Assembly (NCBI GenBank): GCA_015654575.1
Contig: JAATGR010000084.1
Span: 1 to 44,924, forward strand
Source of the DNA: Actinomycetales bacterium
GTDB lineage: Bacteria; Actinomycetota; Actinomycetes; Actinomycetales; Microbacteriaceae
Direction of reading: 5' to 3'
DNA length: 44,924 bases
Shown: in pieces, positions 16,158 to 24,198 of the stretch
Layout: the number at the start of each line of letters is the position of its first letter
Numbering within the stretch: the first letter of the stretch is position 1
The notes under the pieces: generated by a model
What the model saw: only the letters and a program-made list of their open reading frames with translations
What the model was told of the DNA's origin: nothing
Databases searched by the model: none
Position numbers and translations under genes: made by a program

Positions 16158-16200
16158 ACCACTCGGTCGAGAAATGGTTACCAATCGGTCGATAATTGGT
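16158..16200. promoter_or_regulatory. Two tandem TetR-type operators overlapping the MFS promoter
   Basis: Two 21-bp sites, 16158-16178 and 16180-16200, each have ACCA and TGGT ends and share the interior TCGGTCGA. They differ at only three bases and are 22 bp apart centre to centre (two helical turns, same DNA face). The second contains a good -10 hexamer GATAAT (16191-16196) for the plus-strand transporter. Two sites match the two DNA-binding units of the adjacent double TetR. Confidence 0.75.
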
Positions 16201-16266
16201 GTAGCGTGCTGCCGACGCCGCGTCATCGTCGATGCGCGGGGGGCGTCGGACGTGAAAGGACACGAC

Positions 16267-17568
16267 ATGACAGAGCTGTCACCGAGTGCGCGCGAGGCGG
16301 TCATCGGCACTCGAGGATTCAAGGCGCCGGGGACGACCCCGTCGCGCACACCCCGCTTCTACACGCCGGGCCTGGCCGCCGTGAACTTCTGCGTCTACAT
16401 TGCCCTGCTCACCCCGGTGATGGTCTCGATGGCGTTCAAGGTCGAGCACATCTCCGCCGAAGGCGAGTCGACTGGAAACCTCGGTCTCGTGCTGGGTATC
16501 GGCGCCCTGTTCGCCCTGGTCGCCAACCCGCTCGCCGGGCGGCTCTCCGACCGCACCACCTCCCGCTTCGGCATGCGTCGGCCATGGATCCTCGGCGGTG
16601 CGATCGTGGGCCTCGGCGCTTTCGTGCTCATCGGCGCAGCGACCTCCATCTGGGTGGTGCTGATCGGGTGGTGCCTCGCGCAGACCTCGATGAACGCGCT
16701 GCTGGCCGCCGCCAACGCGACCCTGCCCGATCAGGTCCCCACCGCCCACCGGGGGAAGGTATCGGGAATCATCGGTATCACGACACCGATCGGCATCCTC
16801 GCGGGCAGCTTCCTCATGAACTTCATCTCCGACGACTTCCTGCGCTTCGTCGTTCCGGCGGTCATCTCCCTGGCGCTCGCCGTGGTGTTCGTCCTCACCC
16901 TAAAGGATCGACGTCTCGCTGAGAAGCCGGCGCAGCGCTTCACGGCCGGTCAGTTCTTCGGCTCATTCGTGTTCAACCCGGTCAAGCACCCCGACTTCGG
17001 CTGGACCTGGCTCACAAAGTTCTTCGTGATGTTCGGCTATGCCGGGATCGCCACCTACCTGCCCTACTACCTGGTCACGAACTTCGGCCTCGACGAGCAG
17101 GGAGCGATCAGCACGATCCTCATCGCGAACCTCGCCTCGATAGCGGGGATGATGATCTCCAGCCCGATCGGCGGCATCCTCTCCGACAAGATCGGAAAGC
17201 GCCGTCCGTTCGTCGCCGTCGCCGGCGTGATCATGGTCGTCGGTCTCGTTCTGCTGGCCGTCGCGCCCAGCATCCCCGTGCTCATCGTCGCGCAGGCGAT
17301 CATCGGCCTCGGCGCCGGATCGTTCCTCTCCGTCGACCTGGCACTGGCCACGCAGGTGCTGCCCAACCCCGACGACGTCGCCAAGGACCTTGGTGTCCTC
17401 AACATCGCCAATGCACTTCCGCAATCGATCGCGCCGGCCGTCGCCCCCGCGATCATCGCGGTCGGCTCGGCGACCGCCCTGGGCGGCTACACCACGTGGT
17501 ATCTGTTCGGAGCGCTCGTCGCGCTGCTCGGCGCAGTGTTCGTCTATCGCATCAAGGGAGTGAAATGA
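16267..17568 (+). CDS. MFS transporter, probably for a glycoside or sugar
   Basis: A 433-residue, 12-helix major facilitator protein in the plasma membrane. The loop between helices 2 and 3 reads GRLSDRTTSRFGMRRPWILGG, the motif A variant common in sugar/glycoside carriers, and a second copy in the C-terminal half reads GGILSDKIGKRRPFVAVAG. AAAGGA (about 16254-16259) is a good ribosome-binding site for the ATG at 16267. Its stop overlaps the ATG of the GH3 gene (17565-17568, ATGA), so uptake and hydrolysis are translationally coupled. The promoter lies within two operators for the divergent double TetR. Substrate is not readable from sequence; a beta-glycoside is the inference from the partner enzyme. 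Confidence 0.9.
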   Translation: MTELSPSAREAVIGTRGFKAPGTTPSRTPRFYTPGLAAVNFCVYIALLTPVMVSMAFKVEHISAEGESTGNLGLVLGIGALFALVANPLAGRLSDRTTSRFGMRRPWILGGAIVGLGAFVLIGAATSIWVVLIGWCLAQTSMNALLAAANATLPDQVPTAHRGKVSGIIGITTPIGILAGSFLMNFISDDFLRFVVPAVISLALAVVFVLTLKDRRLAEKPAQRFTAGQFFGSFVFNPVKHPDFGWTWLTKFFVMFGYAGIATYLPYYLVTNFGLDEQGAISTILIANLASIAGMMISSPIGGILSDKIGKRRPFVAVAGVIMVVGLVLLAVAPSIPVLIVAQAIIGLGAGSFLSVDLALATQVLPNPDDVAKDLGVLNIANALPQSIAPAVAPAIIAVGSATALGGYTTWYLFGALVALLGAVFVYRIKGVK

Positions 17569-19355
17569 CCATGTCGGACGCCGTGACCACCGCTCGACTC
17601 TGGCTCGACGTGAGCCTGCCCGTCGAGGAGCGCGTCGAGCTGCTCTTGGCGGAGATGACGGTCGAGGAGAAGGTGGGGCTCTTCTTCCACACGATGATCA
17701 TGATGGGACCCGACGGCGAGCTGTCGGAGGGCGTGTCCTCCTTCGGCGTGTCCTCGACGGAGGAGTACGTGCGCGGCCGTCACCTGAGTCATTTCAACCT
17801 GCTCGGCGTCGCGCCCAGCGCAGAAGCAATCGCCCGGTGGCACAACCGGCTGCAAGAGCTGGCCGCGACCACGCGGCTCGGCATCCCGGTGACGATCTCC
17901 ACCGACCCGCGCCATTCGTTCAGTGAGAACCCGGGCGCGGCGATGATGGCGGGGCCGTTCTCGCAGTGGCCGGAACCGCTGGGGCTGGCGGCGACGCGTG
18001 ATGCTGAGCTGGTGCGTGCCTTCGGCGACATCGCCCGGCGCGAGTATACGGCCGTCGGCATCCGCGTGGCCCTGCACCCGCAGGTCGACCTTGCGACCGA
18101 GCCGCGGTGGGCGCGGGCGCTGCAGACCTTCGGAGAGGACGCCGACCTCACGAGCGAGCTCGGCACGGCCTACGTGCGCGGCTTCCAGGGCGAGCGGCTC
18201 GGACCGGACTCGGTCGCCACGATGGTCAAGCACTTCCCCGGCGGCGGCCCCCAGAAGGACGGCGAGGATCCGCACTTCCCCTACGGCCGTGAGCAGGTGT
18301 ACCCCGGCGGCGACTTCGAACTGCACCTGAAGCCCTTCGCCGCGGTCTTCGCAGCGGGTGCGAGCCAGGTCATGCCGTACTACGGGATGCCGGTGGGCAC
18401 CGCCTACGACGAGGTCGGGTTCGGCTTCAACAAGTCGGTGCTCACCGGGCTGCTGCGCGAGCGGCTCGGCTTCGACGGCATCGTCTGCACCGACTGGGGA
18501 CTGGTGACGGACGCCGACATCTTCGGGCACACCTTCCCCGCCCGCGCCTGGGGCGTGGAGGGGCTGTCGCGGCCTGAGCGGGTCAAGAAGATCCTCGACG
18601 CGGGCGCCGACCAGCTCGGCGGTGAATCCTGCACCGACGTGCTGCTCGAGCTCGTGCAGACGGGTGCTGTCTCCGAGGAGCGCCTCGACGTCTCGGCGCG
18701 GCGGCTGCTGCGGGAGAAGTTCGTGCTGGGGCTGTTCGAGAACCCCTTCGTGGACGTCGAAGCGGCGGCGCGGATCGTCGGCGCGCCGGAGTTCCGAGCC
18801 GCTGGGTTCGCCGCGCAACAGGCCTCGATCGCGGTGCTCACGAACGGGAATGGCCCGGCCGGCGCACCGGTCCTGCCCTTCGCCCGGGGCGCGAAGCTGT
18901 ACGTCGAGGGCATCGATGCCGCGGTCGCGGGCGCGTACGGCGAGGTCGTGTCGACGCCCGCCGAGGCGGATCTCGCCATCCTGCGCATCGCGGCGCCCTA
19001 CGAGGAGCGCGGCACCGCATTCGAGAACTTCTTCCACGCGGGCTCGCTGGACTTCGCGTCGGACACCGTCGCGCATGTCGTCGAGGTCTCGGCATCCGTG
19101 CCGACCGTGGTCGATGTGTTCCTGGACCGGCCCGCGATCCTTGCTCCGGTCGCCTCCGCGGCTGCCGCTGTGACCGGCAACTGGGGCGCGAGCGCGGAGG
19201 CGCTGCTCGATGTGCTGTCGGGAGCGGTGCCCGCGCGCGGGAAGCTGCCCTTCGACGTCCCGCGGTCGATGGCCGCCGTCGAGGAGTCCCGTCCCGATGT
19301 GCCCTTCGACACCGCGGATCCGCTGTTCCGTTTCGGTCACGGCCTGGAGCTCTGA
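17565..19355 (+). CDS. Glycoside hydrolase family 3 beta-glycosidase (cytoplasmic)
   Basis: A 596-residue GH3 enzyme without signal peptide, so it acts on imported substrate. The N-terminal barrel shows LGIPVTISTDPRHSF, KHFPGGGPQKDGEDPHFPYG and the nucleophile region GIVCTDWGLVTDADIFG (Asp near residue 310). A C-terminal alpha/beta sandwich begins near 410 and ends GKLPFDVPRSMAAVEES...FRFGHGLEL. There is no fibronectin-III domain, which explains why it is shorter than typical GH3 beta-glucosidases (700 or more). The ATG at 17565 has AAGGGAG (17554-17560) upstream and overlaps the transporter stop. The pair plus the double TetR look like a compact inducible glycoside-use cassette, perhaps for plant compounds. 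The natural substrate cannot be inferred. Confidence 0.92.
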   Translation: MTMSDAVTTARLWLDVSLPVEERVELLLAEMTVEEKVGLFFHTMIMMGPDGELSEGVSSFGVSSTEEYVRGRHLSHFNLLGVAPSAEAIARWHNRLQELAATTRLGIPVTISTDPRHSFSENPGAAMMAGPFSQWPEPLGLAATRDAELVRAFGDIARREYTAVGIRVALHPQVDLATEPRWARALQTFGEDADLTSELGTAYVRGFQGERLGPDSVATMVKHFPGGGPQKDGEDPHFPYGREQVYPGGDFELHLKPFAAVFAAGASQVMPYYGMPVGTAYDEVGFGFNKSVLTGLLRERLGFDGIVCTDWGLVTDADIFGHTFPARAWGVEGLSRPERVKKILDAGADQLGGESCTDVLLELVQTGAVSEERLDVSARRLLREKFVLGLFENPFVDVEAAARIVGAPEFRAAGFAAQQASIAVLTNGNGPAGAPVLPFARGAKLYVEGIDAAVAGAYGEVVSTPAEADLAILRIAAPYEERGTAFENFFHAGSLDFASDTVAHVVEVSASVPTVVDVFLDRPAILAPVASAAAAVTGNWGASAEALLDVLSGAVPARGKLPFDVPRSMAAVEESRPDVPFDTADPLFRFGHGLEL

Positions 19356-19450
19356 CCGGGCGCCCTGCTCGCCGCGTCCGCAGTGGGTGTCATCGCCGTG
19401 ACGTGGCACATGCCCGCCGCGTGGCAAACGCGTGCCGCGTGCCCATGCCC

Positions 19451-19535
19451 GCCGCGATTCTGAGGAGATGCCGGATGCTGAGGACCGCGCATCCGGCATC
19501 GTCCTCATCTTCGAGACTCTCCTCAGAATCGCGGC
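19451..19535. repeat. Nested hairpin L, upstream of the DUF559 gene
   Basis: Outer arms 19451-19468 and 19518-19535 are exact 18-bp complements (GCCGCGATTCTGAGGAGA and its reverse complement). Inside, GATGCCGGATG (19467-19477) pairs with CATCCGGCATC (19490-19500), and GAGGAC (19480-19485) could pair with GTCCTC (19501-19506). The right arm shares the 17-mer TCTCCTCAGAATCGCGG with hairpin R at 20688-20704. The stretch 19356-19450 before it contains no gene, only a 12-base direct repeat ATGCCCGCCGCG (19410 and 19445). Confidence 0.75.
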
Positions 19536-19666
19536 GGCCGTCGCCGCTGGGACACGGTGTCCGCAGTAGGTAAAGGGCTCCTCCCCAGCCCGGAGCAAGC
19601 CTCCTTCTCTCCACAGGACGTGCGTCGGCGCATTATCGGATGCGGCATCGGAGTCATCGTGGGCGG

Positions 19667-20533
19667 GTGAACCCGACCCGAGTCTCTCCGCGCATGGCAG
19701 CGCGCGGTTCGGATGCGCTCGCCCTGACACGCGGTGAGGGAGGCGTCGTACGCACGCGCCTGCTCGCGGCGCGCGGTTGCAGTGCTCACGTGATCGCATC
19801 CGCGCTGGACGCCGGGCTGCTTCGGCGGGTGCGCAAGGGATGGGTGGCGCTCGCCGACGCAGATTCATACCTGATCGCCGCCGCGCGGGCGGGCGTCGTC
19901 CTCACCTGTGTGACCCAGGCGCAGCGCCGGGGACTGTGGGTGATCTACGACGGCGAGCCCCACGTCGGTGCGTCGCCGCATGCCGGCGGCGTGCGCGCCG
20001 AGAAGGGCCATGTGCACTGGGCGACGCCGCCGGTGCCACGGCATCCTGACCGGCTGGAGGATCCCCTCGAGAACGTGCTCGCGCTGGTCGCCGCCTGCCA
20101 GCCGTACGAGTCGGCGAAGGCGATCTGGGAGTCGGCGCTGCGCCGCGGAGACATCGAGCTGCCCGCGCTACGACGGCTTCCACTCGGGCCGGCCGCGCGG
20201 AAGCTGTGCGCCGACGTGATGCCGTGGTCCGATTCCGGCCTCGAGACGATCGTCGTGTCACGGCTGAGATGGCTACGGATTCCGATCATCCCGCAGGCGT
20301 GGATTCTCGGTCATCGCGTCGACTTCCGCATCGGCAAGCGCCTCCTGCTGCAGATCGATGGTGGCCATCACGTCGGCGCCCAGCGAGCATCGGATGTCGC
20401 GCACGACGCACTGCTCGCGCTGCACGGTTATCACGCCATCCGCATCACGTATGGACAGATCATCGATGACTGGCCGGCCGTTCAGGACCTCATCATGCGC
20501 GCGGTTGCCCAGGGACTCCACCTCGAACGCTGA
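19667..20533 (+). CDS. DUF559-type endonuclease-fold protein with AbiEi-like N-terminal winged helix
   Basis: A 288-residue protein of a family common in actinobacteria. Residues about 13-60 (ALALTRGEGGVVRTRLLAARGCSAHVIASALDAGLLRRVRKGWVAL) resemble the winged-helix N-terminus of AbiEi-type antitoxins. The C-terminal 100 residues (SGLETIVVSRLRWL...VDFRIGKRLLLQIDGGHHVGAQRASDVAHDALLALHGYHAIRITY) match the DUF559 restriction-endonuclease-like fold, with E, D and Q-x-D acidic positions in PD-(D/E)xK style. Its role is unknown; nuclease activity in defence or element maintenance is only an inference. The GTG at 19667 has CATCGT six bases upstream; ATG 19640 or 19694 are alternatives. It is flanked on both sides by related hairpins. 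Confidence 0.8.
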   Translation: MNPTRVSPRMAARGSDALALTRGEGGVVRTRLLAARGCSAHVIASALDAGLLRRVRKGWVALADADSYLIAAARAGVVLTCVTQAQRRGLWVIYDGEPHVGASPHAGGVRAEKGHVHWATPPVPRHPDRLEDPLENVLALVAACQPYESAKAIWESALRRGDIELPALRRLPLGPAARKLCADVMPWSDSGLETIVVSRLRWLRIPIIPQAWILGHRVDFRIGKRLLLQIDGGHHVGAQRASDVAHDALLALHGYHAIRITYGQIIDDWPAVQDLIMRAVAQGLHLER

Positions 20534-20625
20534 GCGGTGATGCCTCTTCGATTCCTGCGCCGCGGGTCGCCCGCGTCGAGTGCATACCCGGTGTCGGCCG
20601 CATCGAGGGCCCGGTGTGAGGCCGG

Positions 20626-20704
20626 GATGCTGAGGAGATTCACGATTCTGCGGAGGATCCACCACTGCGCCACCTCAGGATTCGATATCTCCTCAGAATC
20701 GCGG
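20626..20704. repeat. Hairpin R, downstream of the DUF559 gene
   Basis: Left arm GATGCTGAGGAGAT (20626-20639) pairs with 20687-20700 with one mismatch. The right side carries TCTCCTCAGAATCGCGG (20688-20704), identical over 17 bases to the right arm of hairpin L (19518-19534) and in the same orientation. The two hairpins therefore bracket the gene with a direct repeat about 1.17 kb apart. The unit could be a terminator or the edge of a small mobile module. Confidence 0.7.
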
Positions 20705-20942
20705 GCGGGACCGTAAGGCGCGGAGGGTAAGAGGTGGCGCAGGGGCGGGCGCGAGCCCGCACCGCATGCGGGCGGGAGGAAGAGGTGGCGGCGGGAACAG
20801 GGCGGATGTGGAGACGGCACAATCCCATGGTGCGCCGTGCGACGCGCGAACTGTGCTGCTCGAACAACCTGTTTGAGTGTCCGTTGTCAGACTTCTACCG
20901 TTCATAGTGTCTTCCTCTCCCCGAACACCGAAAGGTGACGTC
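20705..20942. other. Non-coding spacer before the acyl-CoA oxidase-like gene
   Basis: No convincing gene. It holds GC-rich sequence, a weak inverted repeat CTCGAAC/GTTTGAG (20860-20877), a possible -35 TTGTCA (20884-20889) and the AAAGG ribosome-binding site of the next gene near 20930. I could not pair the -35 with a good -10. Confidence 0.3.
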
Positions 20943-23051
20943 ATGGCCGACGCCCTCATCCGCTCGAAGAAGCCCGCCACCAGTGCGCGCACCCCGGCAG
21001 GCGGAGCCCCCACCGTGCCGCACAGCGCGGCCGAGGCGGCCGACCCGCGGATCGACGTGTCCGCGGTTACCGATCTGTTGCTGGGGACCTGGGCGCAGAC
21101 ACGGCGGCAGGCCCGCGACATGATCAAGGACCCGGCATTCTGGGAGGTGGACGGGCAGAGCGTCGCCGATCACCGCGAGCGCGTCCTCGGGCAGCTGCGG
21201 CTGCTGGTCGAGCACGGTGCCGCCGCCCGCGCCTACCCGACGGAGTACGGCGGACAGAACGACAACGGCGCCAACATCGCCGGATTCGAGGAGCTCGTCC
21301 TGGCCGACCCCAGCCTGCAGATCAAAGCGGGCGTGCAGTGGGGCCTGTTCGGCGCCGCGATCCAGCAGCTGGGGACCAAGCGCCATCACGACGCCTGGCT
21401 GAAGGATGCCGCTGAACTTCGCCTCCCCGGCGCGTTCGCCATGACCGAGACCGGGCACGGATCCGACGTGGCCGCCATTGGCACGACGGCCACGTACGAC
21501 GCGGATACCGAGGAGTTCGTCATCCACACGCCGTTCCGTGGCGCCTGGAAGGACTACCTCGGCAACGCCGCCCTGCACGGTCGCGCTGCCACCGTCTTCG
21601 CGCAGCTCATCACGGGCGGCGTCAACTACGGCGTGCACTGCTTCCTCGTCCCCCTCCGCGACGAGGACGGAGATTTCCTCGCGGGGATCGGCGGGGAGGA
21701 CGACGGCGTCAAGGGCGGGCTGAACGGCATCGACAACGGCAGGCTCCACTTCGATCACGTGCGCATCCCCCGGTTCAACCTCCTCGACCGGTACGGGCAG
21801 GTCGCTGCCGACGGCACCTATTCGAGCGACATCCCGAGCCCCGGTCGACGCTTCTTCACGATGCTCGGCGCGTTGGTGCAGGGCCGGGTGTCGCTCGACG
21901 GCGCGTCGACGACAGCGGCCGCGCTCGCCCTCAAGATTGCGGTGACCTATGCCGGTCAGCGGCGCCAGTTCGACTCCGGATCGGGCACGCCCGAGGTCGT
22001 TCTGCTCGATTACGGTAACCACCAGCGGCGGCTCATCCCGCGCATCGCGACGGCCTACGCGCAGGCGTTCGCCCACGACGAGTTCCTGCGTGCCTTCGAC
22101 GGCGTGTTCAGTGGGCGCACCGACACCCCCTCCGAGCGGGAGGATCTCGAGACCCTCGCCGCGGCGCTGAAGCCGCTCAGCACCTGGAACGCTCTCGACA
22201 CGATCCAGGAATGCCGCGAGGCGTGCGGCGGATCCGGCTTCCTCGCCGAGAACCGGCTCGTCGGCCTCCACCACGACCTCGACGTGTACGTGACCTTCGA
22301 GGGCGACAACAACATCCTGCTGCAGCTGGTCGGAAAGCGTCTTCTGGGCGATTTCTCCGGACAGTTCAAGGGCGCGAGCACGGGCCGTCTCGCCCGTTAC
22401 GTCGCCGCGCAGACCGCGGGCAAGGTGTTCCACGGTGCGGGGCTGCGCCGGCTGGGGCAGACCGTCGCCGACTTCGGGTCCACAGCCCGTTCCGTCGGAC
22501 TCGGATTGCGCGAGGAACAGCAGCACCAGCTGCTCGCCGACCGGGTGCAGCAGATGATCACGGACCTCGCGATGCGGCTGCGTCCCGCCTCGAAGCTGTC
22601 GCCGGCCGCCGCGGCTGCGCTGTTCAACGAGAACCAGGCCGAGCTGATCGATGCGGCCCGCGCCCACGGCGAACTGCTGCAGTGGGAGGCGTTCAGCGAC
22701 GCTCTGCACACGGTCGGCGACGACGGCACCCTCCGGGTGCTCACCTGGCTGCGCGATCTGTTCGGGCTCTCGCTGATCGAGAAGCACCTGGCCTGGTATC
22801 TCCTCCACGGGCGGCTCTCCGCGCAACGGGCCGCGTCCGTCTCGCGCTACGTCGATCGTCTCTGCGCGCGGCTGCGGCCCCACGCACAGGACCTCGTGGA
22901 TGCCTGGGGGTTCGAACCCGAGCATGTGCGGGCACCCATCGCCTCCGGCGCCGAATCGGCGCGTCAAGAGGAGGCCATCGCCTATTACGCGGAGCTTCGC
23001 ACCTCCGGCGCCGCCCCGGTGCCGGAGAAGAGCCTGAAGAAGAAGAGGTGA
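20943..23051 (+). CDS. Acyl-CoA dehydrogenase/oxidase family flavoprotein (acyl-CoA oxidase-like)
   Basis: A 702-residue protein, long for an acyl-CoA dehydrogenase (about 380) and close to acyl-CoA oxidases. It contains the flavin and substrate motif AMTETGHGSDVAAIGTTATYD (about 165-185), GRVSLDGASTTAAALALKIAVTYAGQRRQF, and ECREACGGSGFLAENRLVGL followed by DVYVTFEGDNNILLQLV, in which the Glu of TFEGDN is the expected catalytic base. A further 200-residue C-terminal helical domain follows, ending in a basic tail (SLKKKR). It probably carries out the first oxidation of fatty acyl-CoA beta-oxidation. AAAGG lies about 10 bases before the ATG at 20943. No beta-oxidation partners are adjacent. Confidence 0.9.
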   Translation: MADALIRSKKPATSARTPAGGAPTVPHSAAEAADPRIDVSAVTDLLLGTWAQTRRQARDMIKDPAFWEVDGQSVADHRERVLGQLRLLVEHGAAARAYPTEYGGQNDNGANIAGFEELVLADPSLQIKAGVQWGLFGAAIQQLGTKRHHDAWLKDAAELRLPGAFAMTETGHGSDVAAIGTTATYDADTEEFVIHTPFRGAWKDYLGNAALHGRAATVFAQLITGGVNYGVHCFLVPLRDEDGDFLAGIGGEDDGVKGGLNGIDNGRLHFDHVRIPRFNLLDRYGQVAADGTYSSDIPSPGRRFFTMLGALVQGRVSLDGASTTAAALALKIAVTYAGQRRQFDSGSGTPEVVLLDYGNHQRRLIPRIATAYAQAFAHDEFLRAFDGVFSGRTDTPSEREDLETLAAALKPLSTWNALDTIQECREACGGSGFLAENRLVGLHHDLDVYVTFEGDNNILLQLVGKRLLGDFSGQFKGASTGRLARYVAAQTAGKVFHGAGLRRLGQTVADFGSTARSVGLGLREEQQHQLLADRVQQMITDLAMRLRPASKLSPAAAAALFNENQAELIDAARAHGELLQWEAFSDALHTVGDDGTLRVLTWLRDLFGLSLIEKHLAWYLLHGRLSAQRAASVSRYVDRLCARLRPHAQDLVDAWGFEPEHVRAPIASGAESARQEEAIAYYAELRTSGAAPVPEKSLKKKR

Positions 23052-23080
23052 CCCCCGCGCCGCTCCCGTAGGGTGACGGG

Positions 23081-23662
23081 ATGATCGATGTCCTGACCGG
23101 GGCCGACGGCCGGAGGCGGTGCGGTTGGACCGGCGACGACCCGGACTACCTCCGCTACCACGACGAGGAGTGGGGCCGGCCACTGCACGGCGACCGCGAG
23201 CTCTTCGAGAAGCTGAGTCTGGAGGGCTTCCAGGCGGGGCTGAGCTGGATCACGATTCTGCGCAAGCGTCCCCGGTTCCGTGAGGTGTTCGCGGGGTTCG
23301 CGCCGCAGGCGGTCGCCGCGTTCGACGAGAAGGACGTCGAGCGGCTGCTGGCGGATGCCGGCATCGTGCGCCATCGGGGGAAGATCGAGGCGGTCATCGG
23401 CAACGCCCGCGTCGTCGCCGAGATGGCCGTCGGTGAACTCGACGCGCTGCTCTGGTCGTTCGCGCCGTCTCGGCGGGCCGGGCATCCGCTGTCGTTCGCC
23501 GAGGTCCCTGCGACGACGCCCGAGTCCGCCGCGATGAGCAGGGAACTGCGCCGTCGCGGATTCCGGTTCGTGGGCCCGACCACGCTCTACGCGTTGATGC
23601 AGTCCTCCGGAATGGTGGACGATCATCTCGACGGATGCTGGCGCGCCGCCTCAGCGGCGTAG
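23081..23662 (+). CDS. tag: DNA-3-methyladenine glycosylase I
   Basis: A 193-residue Tag-family base-excision glycosylase that removes 3-methyladenine from alkylated DNA. It has the zinc-binding residues of the family: RCGW near the N-terminus, YHDEEWG (about 27-33) and the C-terminal DHLDGCW (His and Cys near 183-187). The central signature LSLEGFQAGLSWITILRKRPRFREVF and FVGPTTLYALMQSSGMVDDH are typical. Length is normal. TAGGGT (23069-23074) lies exactly six bases before the ATG at 23081, so the mRNA is probably leaderless. It ends 28 bases from the convergent resolvase-like gene. Confidence 0.95.
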   Translation: MIDVLTGADGRRRCGWTGDDPDYLRYHDEEWGRPLHGDRELFEKLSLEGFQAGLSWITILRKRPRFREVFAGFAPQAVAAFDEKDVERLLADAGIVRHRGKIEAVIGNARVVAEMAVGELDALLWSFAPSRRAGHPLSFAEVPATTPESAAMSRELRRRGFRFVGPTTLYALMQSSGMVDDHLDGCWRAASAA

Positions 23663-23690
23663 GCGGTGCGGTGCGCCGCCGGGCGGGGGA

Positions 23691-24149
23691 TCAGCGTCCG
23701 GCGTCGAACAGGTGCGTTCCGCCGTGGCCGAGGACCTTCACGACGACACCGCGTCGCCGCAGTTCTGCGACGGTGCGCGTCTCCTCCTCGATGTCGCGGC
23801 CGAGCGCGTGGACGCTCGTGACCACGACGACGTCGCCGGCGGCGAGACTACCGAACAACCGGGTGAGGCGCTGCTCCCAGGTCTCCAGCGTCTCCGGCGC
23901 GGGATGGCGGAACCCGTGGATTGGCACGCCGAATCGTGCGAGCTGCTCACGCTGCTCGACGACCGACGGCATCCCGTCGCGGGTGACGACCACTCCGACG
24001 AGTCGTGCGCCGGTCGGTCGGGCGCGCCACCACTGATGGTCCTGCTCGCGGAAGCACTCCGGGCACTCGGTGGCGAGGTGAGACGGTGCCGGGACGCCGT
24101 CCGCCGCGGCAGCGCCGTCGGCCGCCGAATGTATGTGCGTCGCCGTCAT
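23691..24149 (-). CDS. Resolvase-like protein lacking the serine recombinase active site
   Basis: A 152-residue protein whose second half follows the serine resolvase N-terminal fold: LVGVVVTRDGMPSVVEQREQLARFG, then LTRLFGSLAAGDVVVVTSVHALGRDIEEETRTVAELRRRGVVVKVLG. In active enzymes the corresponding blocks read R-V-S-T-x-x-Q and R-L-D-R-L-x-R. Here the catalytic Ser and two of the Arg positions are replaced, and there is no C-terminal DNA-binding domain. The N-terminal third has a C-x2-C (ECPECF) and is otherwise unlike known domains. AGGAGGA (24155-24161) is a strong ribosome-binding site for the ATG at 24149. It lies 49 bases downstream of the antiporter gene on the same strand, so it is probably cotranscribed. 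Function is unknown; recombination is unlikely. Confidence 0.72.
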   Translation of the reverse strand: MTATHIHSAADGAAAADGVPAPSHLATECPECFREQDHQWWRARPTGARLVGVVVTRDGMPSVVEQREQLARFGVPIHGFRHPAPETLETWEQRLTRLFGSLAAGDVVVVTSVHALGRDIEEETRTVAELRRRGVVVKVLGHGGTHLFDAGR

Positions 24150-24198
24150 GATCGTCCTCCTCGTCCGTCCATTCTCGCCCATTGCGACGAGCGCCGGT

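Noticed and set aside
17544-19868. 774-codon minus-strand frame opposite GH3
   Set aside because: No domain features; it mirrors the GH3 gene in codon phase and has shadow-type composition.
20860-20910. Promoter of the acyl-CoA oxidase-like gene
   Set aside because: TTGTCA is a fair -35, but no -10 hexamer lies at an acceptable distance.
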